Of a stretch of DNA of 64,000 nt, positions 1 through 7,848 are shown one piece after another. The stretch lies in NCBI GenBank assembly GCA_039969355.1, contig JBDVOA010000013.1, positions 46,714 to 110,713 of the forward strand. The letters run 5' to 3'. Source of the DNA: JL08 sp039969355 (lineage in GTDB: Bacteria; Pseudomonadota; Alphaproteobacteria; Rhodobacterales; Rhodobacteraceae). Position 1 is the stretch's first letter; each line of letters starts with the position of its first letter. The translations under genes and the position numbers were made by a program. The notes below the pieces were generated by a model. It did no database searches, was not told the origin of the DNA, and saw only the letters and a program-made list of their open reading frames with translations.

Positions 1-1
1 G

Positions 2-1579
2 ATGCAAGCGGGCGGGATGGACGGTATCGAACTACAGGTCTACGGCCACTTGCTTGATCAATTCTGGTCGCCACTGACCAATGATCTGGTTGGGCCCTAT
101 GGCGCTGACACATTGGAGAACCGCATGCGGTTCCCGCTTGATGTGGTCGAAGCCATCCGCAAGCGCGTTGGCACGAAATTTATTGTTGGCCTGCGCTACA
201 CTGCAGACGAAGCGCAGAAGGGCGGCATCACGCCCGAAGAAGGGTTGGAGATATCCAAACGCCTTGCAGCCACCGGCCAGATTGATTTCTTGAATGTGAT
301 CAGGGGACGTATCCATACGGACCCCGCGATGACCGACCTGATCCCTGTACAAGGCATGAAATCCGCGCCACACCTCGATTTTGCGGGAAAGGTGCGCAAA
401 GCCACAGGCATGCCCACTTTCCATGCGTCCCGCATTCCGGATGTGGCAACTGCACGGCACGCGGTTCAGGCCGGCCTATTGGATATGGTCGGGATGACTC
501 GCGCACATATAGCGGACCCGCATATCGTGCGTAAGATTATGGAAGGGCGTGAGGACGATATCCGCCCTTGCGTGGGTGCAACCTACTGCCTTGATCGCAT
601 CTATCAGGCGGGTGAAGCGCTGTGCATTCACAACCCGGCGACGGGGCGCGAGCTGTCGATGCCCCATGATATTGCTTTGGCTGGCAAAGCGAAAAAGGTT
701 GTGATCATCGGTGCTGGTCCAGCGGGTCTTGAAGCCGCGCGTGTCGCGGCCGAACGCGGCCATGAGGTAATTGTATTTGAGGCCGCAGCGGAACCCGGCG
801 GACAGGTGCGCCTGACCGCGCAATCGCCCCGCCGCCGCGAGATGATTGGGATCATAGACTGGCGCATGGCGCAATGTGCCGCGCGTGATGTGAAGTTCCA
901 TTTCAACACATGGGCCGAAGCGGCCGATGTGACCGCTCCGAACCCCGACGTGATCATCGTCGCAACGGGCGGATTGCCGAACTTGGAGCTGTTTGAACAG
1001 AAAGGCGAGCAGGCGCATGTCGTGTCTGCATGGGATATCATCTCGGGGGATGTAAAGCCTGCCGGTAAGGTACTGATCTATGACGAAAGCGGCGATCATC
1101 CAGCTTTGCAAGCCGCCGAAGTCGCTGCAAATTCGGGTGCGTCAGTTGAGATTATGACGCCAGATCGGACCTTCGCTCCTGACGTGATGGCGATGAATCT
1201 TGTGCCCTATATGCGCTCGTTGCAGGACAAGGACGTGACATTTACCGTCACGCGGCGATTAATGCGAGTCACGCAGAGCGGCAATACATTAATCGCCACA
1301 ATTGGGACCGATTACAGCGATCACACCTATGAAGTTAGGGTCGATCAGGTTGTAGTAAACTACGGCACCTTGCCGCTGGATGAGTTGTATTTCGACCTCA
1401 AGCCATTATCGTCCAACATGGGCGAGGTCGATCACGACGCTCTCATTGCAGGCACTCCGCAAACTGTGACACGCAATAAAAACGGTAAATTCCAACTTTT
1501 CCGCATCGGCGACGCCGTTTCCGCACGCAATACGCACGCGGCAATCTATGACGCCCTGCGCTTGGTAAAGGATATCTAA
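2..1579 (+). CDS. NADH:flavin oxidoreductase, dimethylglycine/N-methylproline demethylase type (5' end outside window)
   Basis: The visible 525 residues are the end of an Old Yellow Enzyme/2,4-dienoyl-CoA reductase type protein: the back of the FMN TIM barrel (residues 1-200, with HASRIPDVATARHAV and MVGMTRAHIADPH), a cluster-type CxxxxC (RPCVGATYCLDR, near 190-200), then a pyridine-nucleotide/FAD domain opening with VVIIGAGPAGLEAARVAAERG. In this family such proteins demethylate dimethylglycine, stachydrine (proline betaine) or N-methylproline. The start lies upstream of the window. The stop is one base before the next gene, a proline racemase-superfamily enzyme, so the two form an operon; that pairing favours a proline-derivative substrate. 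The substrate assignment is inference. Confidence 0.85.
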   Translation: MQAGGMDGIELQVYGHLLDQFWSPLTNDLVGPYGADTLENRMRFPLDVVEAIRKRVGTKFIVGLRYTADEAQKGGITPEEGLEISKRLAATGQIDFLNVIRGRIHTDPAMTDLIPVQGMKSAPHLDFAGKVRKATGMPTFHASRIPDVATARHAVQAGLLDMVGMTRAHIADPHIVRKIMEGREDDIRPCVGATYCLDRIYQAGEALCIHNPATGRELSMPHDIALAGKAKKVVIIGAGPAGLEAARVAAERGHEVIVFEAAAEPGGQVRLTAQSPRRREMIGIIDWRMAQCAARDVKFHFNTWAEAADVTAPNPDVIIVATGGLPNLELFEQKGEQAHVVSAWDIISGDVKPAGKVLIYDESGDHPALQAAEVAANSGASVEIMTPDRTFAPDVMAMNLVPYMRSLQDKDVTFTVTRRLMRVTQSGNTLIATIGTDYSDHTYEVRVDQVVVNYGTLPLDELYFDLKPLSSNMGEVDHDALIAGTPQTVTRNKNGKFQLFRIGDAVSARNTHAAIYDALRLVKDI

Positions 1580-1580
1580 G

Positions 1581-2618
1581 ATGCGCAGCGGCAAAACCAT
1601 CCACGTCGTGTCCTGCCATGCCGAAGGCGAAGTCGGCGATGTCATCGTGGGCGGCGTCGCTCCTCCACCGGGGAAGACGTTGTGGGAGCAGCGCACGTGG
1701 GTCGCTCAGGATCAAACCCTGCGCAACTTCATGTTGAACGAACCAAGGGGCGGTGTGTTTCGCCACGTGAACTTGCTGGTACCTCCCATTCATCCAGAGG
1801 CCCAAATGGGCTGGATCATTATGGAGCCAGAGGACACGCCGCCCATGTCTGGCTCCAATTCCATCTGTGTTTCAACGGTGTTGCTGGACAGCGGGATCAT
1901 TCCAATGACGGAGCCAATCACGCATATGACCTTAGAGGCACCTGGCGGCTTGATCCGCGTCCGCGCGGAGTGCCGGGGCGGCAAGGCAGAGCGGATCACT
2001 GTGCGCAACCTGCCGTCATTTGCGGGCGAGATGGGAGCGCCCTTGAACGTGAAAGGAATAGGCCAGATCTCCGTCGACACGGCCTTTGGCGGGGACAGTT
2101 TTGTCGTGGTGAATGCGGCAGCCCTTGGGTTTGAACTTGTCACATCCGAGGCCAGGGCGCTTGCCGAGCTCGGTGTCAAGATTACCAACGCGGCCAATGA
2201 TCAGTTGACCTTTGATCACCCCGACAACCCCGATTGGCGACACTTCTCATTCTGCTTGTTCGCAGGACCAATAACCCGCAAAGGGAATCATTTGACCACC
2301 AGTGCGGCCGTAGCCATCCAACCCGGGAAAATTGACCGCTCGCCAACGGGCACAGCGGCCTCGGCGCGCATGGCGCTTTTGCATGCACGCGGGGAGATGC
2401 AAGTAGGCGAGACATTTACCGCCCGCTCGATCATAAACTCGGAATTCCACGGGCGAATAGTCCAAACCACCACCGTGGGCGACACACCAGCGATCATCCC
2501 CGAAATCACTGGCCGTGCGTGGATTACGGGCACACATCAACACATGCTGGACCCTGATGACCCTTGGCCGGAAGGTTACCGCCTAAGCGATACGTGGCCC
2601 GATCTGGCTCAAAAGTGA
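1581..2618 (+). CDS. Proline racemase superfamily protein (hydroxyproline epimerase / 3-hydroxyproline dehydratase-like)
   Basis: 345 residues, the usual length of the family, which epimerises proline or 4-hydroxyproline with two Cys, or dehydrates trans-3-hydroxyproline when the second Cys is Thr. Here the first site reads PPMSGSNSIC (canonical MCGH), so the first catalytic Cys is Ser, and the second reads DRSPTGTAASAR (canonical DRSPCGT), so the second is Thr. The Thr favours a dehydratase-like role over racemase; the Ser is less usual. The gene starts at ATG one base after the upstream demethylase stop and is probably cotranscribed with it, suggesting catabolism of a proline derivative. 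Exact reaction not determinable from sequence. Confidence 0.85.
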   Translation: MRSGKTIHVVSCHAEGEVGDVIVGGVAPPPGKTLWEQRTWVAQDQTLRNFMLNEPRGGVFRHVNLLVPPIHPEAQMGWIIMEPEDTPPMSGSNSICVSTVLLDSGIIPMTEPITHMTLEAPGGLIRVRAECRGGKAERITVRNLPSFAGEMGAPLNVKGIGQISVDTAFGGDSFVVVNAAALGFELVTSEARALAELGVKITNAANDQLTFDHPDNPDWRHFSFCLFAGPITRKGNHLTTSAAVAIQPGKIDRSPTGTAASARMALLHARGEMQVGETFTARSIINSEFHGRIVQTTTVGDTPAIIPEITGRAWITGTHQHMLDPDDPWPEGYRLSDTWPDLAQK

Positions 2619-2854
2619 CCCAAAAACACTGGCTATGGGGTGACGTACGACATGCCGACGAATCATGACTTACTGGAAGTTACTGAGTTTCGGCATGAGC
2701 TTCCCCTCACTCCTGAATTGTCCGGAGAAGATATGGAAAACGTCCCGCACCATTGCCACTGTGCCTGAACCTCTGTCGCCAACACGCGTCCTGACAGGAT
2801 TTGAGCCCATTTTAACCAATGTTGCAGCTTGACCCAAAGTCCGCATTGGGGATT

Positions 2855-3001
2855 TCAGAAATCGAGCGGAGCGCCATCCTTCACTTCCTTCATCACAAAG
2901 AACGTCCGGGATTGTCTGACTTCGGGCAACGCGATCAAGACCTCTCCGTGGAACCGGTTGAAGTCGGCCATGTCCGCTACCCGAATTTTCAACAGGTATC
3001 C
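2855..3001 (-). pseudogene. Lrp/AsnC-family regulator, C-terminal remnant
   Basis: Read on the minus strand, 48 codons (from GYLLKIRVADMADF to VMKEVKDGAPLDF and TGA) match the end of the effector-binding RAM domain of Lrp/AsnC regulators. The helix-turn-helix half and any start codon are missing; upstream in this frame a stop appears almost at once. The fragment abuts, head to head, the C-terminal fragment of an ACC deaminase. Such regulators (AcdR) are known to sit divergently next to acdS, so one deletion of the intergenic region plus both 5' ends explains the arrangement. Family call is firm; the AcdR identity is inference. Confidence 0.75.
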
Positions 3002-3221
3002 GGCTTACGGTGTTCCGAGTGCCGAGACGAACGATGCGATCCGGTTGGCCGCACGGACCAAGGCGATGATCACCAACCCGGTTTATTAAGGCAAATCGAT
3101 GCAGGGGATGATTGATCTGGTGAAGAAGGGCTTTTTTCCAGACGGGCCCAAAGTGCTTTATGTGCATCTGGGCGGCCAGCCTGCGTTGAACGGCTACAGC
3201 TACATGTACCGCAACGGCTGA
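3000..3221 (+). pseudogene. acdS: 1-aminocyclopropane-1-carboxylate deaminase (or D-cysteine desulfhydrase relative), C-terminal remnant
   Basis: About 72 codons keep the C-terminal signature of the PLP-dependent ACC deaminase/D-cysteine desulfhydrase family: YGVPSAETNDAIRLAAR, then NPVY, a TAA at 3087-3089 where family members have Glu, then GKSMQGMIDLVKKGFFP, VLYVHLGGQPALNGYSY and RNG before TGA at 3219. The N-terminal three quarters, with the PLP lysine, are absent. The deletion point and the in-frame stop make it a pseudogene. It lies tail-out against a minus-strand Lrp remnant. Confidence 0.8.
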
Positions 3222-3282
3222 CCTGACCCACACCGCCGCTGATCGGCGGCGCAGTGATACTTCTCTCCTCGAGGCACTTCAC

Positions 3283-3504
3283 ATGGCCGACCAAAACACA
3301 CACCTCAAAACCGTGGAACAACGCCTGCTGTGGTTGTCTCACTGGATGATCCACAACGCGAACCACATCCGCCCCAAGACGGACGGGACCAAGGTCGGCG
3401 GACATCAGGCGTCTTCCGCTTCGATCATGACGGCTCTGTATTTTGGCGTGCTGCGGCCCGAGGACCGTGCGGCGATCAAACCCCATGCCTCGCCCATATA
3501 CCAC
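3283..3504 (+). pseudogene. Homodimeric pyruvate dehydrogenase E1 / transketolase-like protein, N-terminal remnant
   Basis: The frame opens at ATG after a purine-poor leader and gives MADQNTHLKTVEQRLLWLSH..., a clear N-terminus of the transketolase-like pyruvate dehydrogenase E1 family, through KVGGHQASSAS, IMTALYFGVLRPEDR and KPHASPIYH. Three residues usually present between SSAS and IMTAL appear to be lost. After the HASP motif homology ends abruptly at about 3504 and the frame runs into unrelated sequence, stopping at 3553. Some 700 residues including the thiamine diphosphate site are missing, so it is non-functional. Remnant type is firm; the cause of truncation (insertion or deletion) is unknown. 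Confidence 0.75.
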
Positions 3505-3749
3505 AGAGTTGAGAGGGTGGTGTTCTTATCGATCCATTCAACAATGACCCGGTAAGATGAATCGGCAAGGTCAACCAGATTTTGTCGCAAGACTTTACCA
3601 TTCCCTCGCCGGCTATAGTAAATTTAGCAGAAAAATGGAGCGGTCTCGTCAATGTAGCGTAGCTTAGCGGGTCCCATGAGCCCGATCAGGGTTTCGATCC
3701 GAAGAGCAGCCACGCCTGATCATGGCTTCCCCGCCGCTCAAAATGTAGA
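3505..3749. other. Unassigned decayed sequence between truncated genes
   Basis: Downstream of the truncated dehydrogenase nothing is recognisable on the plus strand. The minus strand has a short open stretch (LRQNLVDLADSSYRVIVEWID around 3515-3590) that reads like protein but has no start context and no family I can name; it may be debris of the element that broke the gene. The 230 bases at 2620-2850 before the Lrp remnant are likewise unassigned. Confidence 0.4.
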
Positions 3750-3783
3750 ACAAACGGGGCCCTGAGGGGCCCCGTTTGTCAGT
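3750..3783 (-). terminator. Intrinsic terminator-like hairpin after the glycerol operon
   Basis: Perfect inverted repeat ACAAACGGGGCCC / GGGCCCCGTTTGT with a three-to-four base loop, 20 bases beyond the stop of the last minus-strand glycerol gene. No long T run follows, but stem strength and position fit a 3' end for that operon. Confidence 0.7.
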
Positions 3784-3804
3784 CGGGAAAGACCGATCTT
3801 TAGT

Positions 3805-5526
3805 TTATTGCCAGGACTTGATCAACTCATCATAGCTGACTGTCTTCGGCTCTTCGTCTTCGTTTTCAAGCTTTGCAACGGGTGACCCCGGCTGCGCATA
3901 CCAGTATTCAGGATCCTGCGGCTCGTTCATCTTCGGGCCTATGTCTCCCTGAATGCCTGCGCGCTCGATCCGCTCCATCACCTTCTCTTGTGCTTCGCAA
4001 AGTGCATCAAGCGCTTCCTGAGCAGTCTTAGCTCCGGACATTGCATCGCCGATGTTCTGCCACCACAGCTGCGCCAGTTTCGGATAATCCGGAACATTGG
4101 TGCCGGTGGGCGACCAGGCCGTGCGTGCTGGCGAGCGATAGAACTCTACCAGTCCACCCAGTTTGTTGGCACGATCCGTAAAGTGGTCGGAGTCGATTGT
4201 CGACGAGCGAATGAACGTCAGGCCAACGTCAGCTTTCTTCAGGTCCACCGTTTTGGACGTGACAAACTGTGCGTAGAGCCATGCGGCCTTGGCGCGATCC
4301 ACAGGTGTGGATTTCATCAATGTCCAGGAACCCACATCCTGATAGCCGATTTTCTGGCCATCTTTCCAGTAAGCTCCGTGTGGCGAAGGTGCCATGCGCC
4401 ATTTCGGCGTGCCATCTTCGTTCATCACTGGCAGGTCAGGCAGAACCGTCGCTGCTGTAAACGCGGTGTACCAGAACATTTGCTGAGCAACGTTGCCCTG
4501 CGCAGGAATCGGGCCCGCTTCGCCGAATGTCATACCGGCAGCGGCAGGTGGAGAGTATTTTTGCAGCCATTCGATCGCCTTGGTCACAGCATAAACAGCT
4601 GCAGCGTCGTTGGTTGCTCCGCCACGTGCGACGCATGAACCCACAGGTTGTGAGTTCTCGTTGACACGGATACCCCATTCATCGACGGGAAGGCCGTTGG
4701 GTTCACCCACATCGCCCATGCCAGCCATAGACATCCACGCGTCGGTGTAACGCCAGCCAAGGCTGGGGTCTTTCTTACCGTAATCCATGTTACCAAAAAC
4801 ATCGCCGTCTACGCCCATGCGCGAAAGGTCGCGGCCGGTAAAGAATTCAGCAATGTCCTCGTAAGCCGACCAGTTGATCGGAACGCCCAGATCGTAGCCA
4901 TATTTCTCTTTGAAATCGGTTTTGTTCTGCTCGTCGTTGAACCAGTCATAGCGGAACCAATACAGGTTTGCGAACTGCTGATCAGGTAGTTGGTATAGCT
5001 TGCCATCGGGGGCCGTCGTGAACTGTGTGCCGATGAAGTCATCCAGGTCCAGACCCGGGTTGGTGACATCTGCGCCTTCACCCGCAATCCAGTCGGTCAG
5101 ATTGCGGACCTGTTGATAACGCCAATGGGTACCGATCAGGTCGCTGTCATTGACGTAGCCGTCATAGATGTTTTCGCCCGACTGCATCTGGGTTTGTAGC
5201 TTTTCAACGACGTCACCTTCACCGATCAAGTCATGGGTGACGTTGATACCGGTAATCGCGGTGAACTGAGGGGCAAGAACCTGGCTCTCGTATTCATGCG
5301 TGGTGATCGTTTCAGAGACCACTTTGATGTCCATGCCCTGGAACGGTTTGGCGGCGTCAATAAAGAACTGCATTTCCGCTTCTTGTGCCGCGCGGTCCAG
5401 CACAGAAAGGCCAGCGATCTCATTGTCGAGAAACACCTTTGCGGCCTGCATGTCGGCCCAAACTGGCACCGCAAGGCACGCTATCATCGCGCCCAGTGCG
5501 GTCGTTGATTTCAAGGATAAGTTCAT
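3805..5526 (-). CDS. glpV: Glycerol ABC transporter substrate-binding protein
   Basis: 573 residues with a cleavable signal peptide (STTALGAMIACLAVPVWA, residues 8-25) and a long family-1 solute-binding fold. It is the last gene of a minus-strand operon whose order (two ATPases, two permeases, a DUF2160 protein, then this protein) matches the glpSTPQUV glycerol transporter described in Rhizobium, with glpD upstream. It should bind glycerol in the periplasm and deliver it to GlpPQ. Start ATG follows an AGGGAGGACAC leader. The length, larger than typical sugar-binding proteins, is usual for this subfamily. Confidence 0.88.
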   Translation of the reverse strand: MNLSLKSTTALGAMIACLAVPVWADMQAAKVFLDNEIAGLSVLDRAAQEAEMQFFIDAAKPFQGMDIKVVSETITTHEYESQVLAPQFTAITGINVTHDLIGEGDVVEKLQTQMQSGENIYDGYVNDSDLIGTHWRYQQVRNLTDWIAGEGADVTNPGLDLDDFIGTQFTTAPDGKLYQLPDQQFANLYWFRYDWFNDEQNKTDFKEKYGYDLGVPINWSAYEDIAEFFTGRDLSRMGVDGDVFGNMDYGKKDPSLGWRYTDAWMSMAGMGDVGEPNGLPVDEWGIRVNENSQPVGSCVARGGATNDAAAVYAVTKAIEWLQKYSPPAAAGMTFGEAGPIPAQGNVAQQMFWYTAFTAATVLPDLPVMNEDGTPKWRMAPSPHGAYWKDGQKIGYQDVGSWTLMKSTPVDRAKAAWLYAQFVTSKTVDLKKADVGLTFIRSSTIDSDHFTDRANKLGGLVEFYRSPARTAWSPTGTNVPDYPKLAQLWWQNIGDAMSGAKTAQEALDALCEAQEKVMERIERAGIQGDIGPKMNEPQDPEYWYAQPGSPVAKLENEDEEPKTVSYDELIKSWQ

Positions 5527-5603
5527 GTGTGTCCTCCCTTAGAGTTTTTTGAACTTCTTTGATTTGGCCGCCCAGGGACTACCGGGCGCACCGTTCTTCC
5601 TGA

Positions 5604-5876
5604 CTACACCCAGCGAAAAACCGCTGTGGCATAGACAATGCAGGCAAGCAGCGCATAGGGCTGCGGCCCAACCTCAAGACCCAGCCAGATCAAATTAATG
5701 AAGGCTGAGCCCAACAACGTGATGAACAAACGATCACCCCGTGTTGTTTCGATCCGAAGGATGCCCACGCGGGGAGTCTCCGGGTATTTGATTGCGAGAA
5801 TTGTGAAGGTGATCAGCAAGCAGGCGATCACGCAGAAGAAGATCGCCGTGGGCCATGTCCATGCCATCCATGCCAT
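5604..5876 (-). CDS. glpU: DUF2160 small membrane protein of the glycerol ABC operon
   Basis: 90 residues with two to three hydrophobic segments (near 8-28, 50-66 and 70-86). The sequence carries the DUF2160 hallmarks WMAWTWPTAIFF, TTRGDRLFITLLGSAFI and a VFRWV C-terminus. In rhizobial glycerol operons this small integral membrane protein is glpU and sits between the second permease and the binding protein, as here. Its precise role is not known; an accessory of the permease is the likely reading. Confidence 0.85.
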   Translation of the reverse strand: MAWMAWTWPTAIFFCVIACLLITFTILAIKYPETPRVGILRIETTRGDRLFITLLGSAFINLIWLGLEVGPQPYALLACIVYATAVFRWV

Positions 5877-5879
5877 TGT

Positions 5880-6134
5880 TTAACTCTCCTCCGGTTCCAG
5901 CTTCATTGCCTGCAAAAGATTGATAACATTCATCACGTCTGTGTGTTTGAGATAGGTCAACTCCCACGTCGAGCCGTTTGACAGGCTCAGTGACACCATC
6001 TTTTGCGGCAGGACGGACTTGACCCAGCACACCTGTGAAAGGTTGATGTAACTCGGCGGATGCGCCTCCTGACGCCCGCCATGTGAAACAAAGACAGCGG
6101 TGCACTGGCCGTTGAAAATCTGCAAAAATGCCAT
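5880..6134 (-). CDS. Small uncharacterised protein inside the glycerol ABC operon
   Basis: 84 residues from an ATG overlapping the stop of glpQ in an ATGA junction, ending three bases before glpU begins, so it is translationally coupled. The protein (MAFLQIFNGQCTAVFVSHGG...) has no signal peptide or strong membrane helix; it looks like a compact beta-rich cytoplasmic protein with a short acidic tail (KLEPEES). I do not recognise a family. The coupling and the uninterrupted frame argue it is expressed. A longer frame upstream to 6338 overlaps glpQ wholly and is not used. Confidence 0.7.
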   Translation of the reverse strand: MAFLQIFNGQCTAVFVSHGGRQEAHPPSYINLSQVCWVKSVLPQKMVSLSLSNGSTWELTYLKHTDVMNVINLLQAMKLEPEES

Positions 6135-6976
6135 CACACCCTCCCGAGGGCAAAGCCCTTGGCAATGTAATTGCGCACGAAATAGATCACCAAGGCACCC
6201 GGCACGATTGTAAGGACGCCCGCCGCTGCCAGAACGCCCCAGTCGACACCTGCGGCACCTTGCGTGCGCGTCATGATCGCCGCGATGGGCTTGGCGTCCA
6301 CAGTTGTCAACGTCCGGCTGAGCAGCAATTCTACCCACGAGAACATGAAACAGAAGAATGCTGCAACGCCGATGCCGGACGCAATCAACGGCGTGAAGAT
6401 ACGAATGAAGAACCGAGGAAAGGAATAGCCATCCAAATAGGCAGTTTCATCGATTTCTTTGGGCACACCGCGCATGAAGCCTTCGAGGATCCACACCGCG
6501 AGCGGAACGTTGAACAGACAATGGGCCAATGCCACAGCAATATGAGTATCAAAGAGACTTACTGAAGAATAGAGTTGGAAAAACGGCAGCGCAAAAACCG
6601 CAGGCGGCGCCATCCGATTGGTCAGCAGCCAGAAAAACAGATGCTTGTCACCCATAAAGGAATAGCGGCTGAAAGCATACGCGGCTGGCAGGGCAACCGA
6701 GAGGCTGATAACTGTGTTCATTACTACATAAATCAACGAATTTACGTAGCCGATGTACCAACTTTCATCAGTGAGAATCTTAATGTAATTCGCCAAGGTA
6801 AAATCACGCGGCCAGAGCGAAAAAGACCCCAGAATTTCTGTATTGGTTTTCAGGCTCATGTTGATCAGCCAATAAATTGGCAGCAACAAGAAGAGCAAAT
6901 ATAGTCCCATCACCACGGCAGACGTGTTGATTTTGAAGCCCTTACGATTAGCGGTTTTGGTGCTTGAAAAAGACAT
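6134..6976 (-). CDS. glpQ: Glycerol ABC transporter permease GlpQ
   Basis: 280 residues, six predicted membrane segments, of the MalG/UgpE-type permease family. The cytoplasmic EAA loop is visible as EIDETAYLDGYSFPRFF followed by P-L-I near residues 170-195. Its start overlaps the glpP stop by one base (TAATG), and its stop overlaps the following small ORF (ATGA), showing tight coupling. With GlpP it should form the heterodimeric channel for glycerol import. Confidence 0.9.
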   Translation of the reverse strand: MSFSSTKTANRKGFKINTSAVVMGLYLLFLLLPIYWLINMSLKTNTEILGSFSLWPRDFTLANYIKILTDESWYIGYVNSLIYVVMNTVISLSVALPAAYAFSRYSFMGDKHLFFWLLTNRMAPPAVFALPFFQLYSSVSLFDTHIAVALAHCLFNVPLAVWILEGFMRGVPKEIDETAYLDGYSFPRFFIRIFTPLIASGIGVAAFFCFMFSWVELLLSRTLTTVDAKPIAAIMTRTQGAAGVDWGVLAAAGVLTIVPGALVIYFVRNYIAKGFALGRV

Positions 6977-7848
6977 TACACGCCATCCCTTTTATCGAGA
7001 TTGACCATCACTGTGTAAAACACCCATGAAATTAGAAGGATTACCAGAAAATACATCAGGCTGAAGGCGGCGGCAGGTCCCAGATCAAACTGGCCAAGTG
7101 CCATCTTCACGAGGTCAATAGACAGGAACGTGGTCGCATTTCCCGGCCCACCGCCGGTGACGACGAATGGTTCTGTGTAGATCATGAAGCTATCCATGAA
7201 ACGCAGCAGAATTGCGATCATAAGCACGCCAGCCATTTTAGGCAGTTCGATATAGCGGAACACTTTCCAGCGACTTGCCTGATCTATCTTGGCAGCCTGA
7301 TAATAAGCGTCGGGGATGGATTGCAGGCCTGCATAGGCAAGCAGAGCCACCAGCGATGTCCAGTGCCATACGTCCATAACAATTACGGTTGTCCATGCGG
7401 CGAAGAAATCCTGCGTATAGTTGTACGATACGCCAAGCTTGGCCAGTGCGTATCCAAGCAGCCCAATGTCCACCCGTCCGAAAATCTGCCAGATTGTTCC
7501 AACCACGTTCCACGGGATCAACAGAGGCAGTGACATCAGAACCAGACAGAACGACGCCCAAAAGCCTTTTTTCGGCATATTGAGTGCAATATAGATACCC
7601 AAAGGAATTTCGATTGCCAGAATGATAGCAGAAAATACCATCTGCCGCCCCAGCGCATTCCACATGCGCTCGCTGTTGAGCATTTCCGAGAACCACTCAA
7701 GCCCAGCCCAGAAGAACTGATTGTTGCCGAACGTGTCCTGAACAGAATAATTCACCACCGTCATCAGCGGGATCACCGCAGAAAAAGCAACGAGGAGGAG
7801 AACGGGGAGGACCAAAAACCACGCCTTTTGATTGACGGTCTTGTTCAT
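6976..7848 (-). CDS. glpP: Glycerol ABC transporter permease GlpP
   Basis: 290 residues, MalF/UgpA-type permease with a first segment at VLPVLLLVAFSAVIPLMTVV and five more. The EAA loop reads YYQAAKIDQASRWKVFRYIE with ELPKMAG after it. It begins in an ATGA overlap with the glpT ATPase gene and ends overlapping glpQ. Partner of GlpQ in the inner membrane. Confidence 0.9.
   Translation of the reverse strand: MNKTVNQKAWFLVLPVLLLVAFSAVIPLMTVVNYSVQDTFGNNQFFWAGLEWFSEMLNSERMWNALGRQMVFSAIILAIEIPLGIYIALNMPKKGFWASFCLVLMSLPLLIPWNVVGTIWQIFGRVDIGLLGYALAKLGVSYNYTQDFFAAWTTVIVMDVWHWTSLVALLAYAGLQSIPDAYYQAAKIDQASRWKVFRYIELPKMAGVLMIAILLRFMDSFMIYTEPFVVTGGGPGNATTFLSIDLVKMALGQFDLGPAAAFSLMYFLVILLISWVFYTVMVNLDKRDGV

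Noticed and set aside
2670..3233. 187-residue minus-strand open frame over the graveyard region
   Set aside because: It reads the Lrp and ACC deaminase remnants in wrong frames and has an Arg/His/Pro-rich composition typical of shadow frames.
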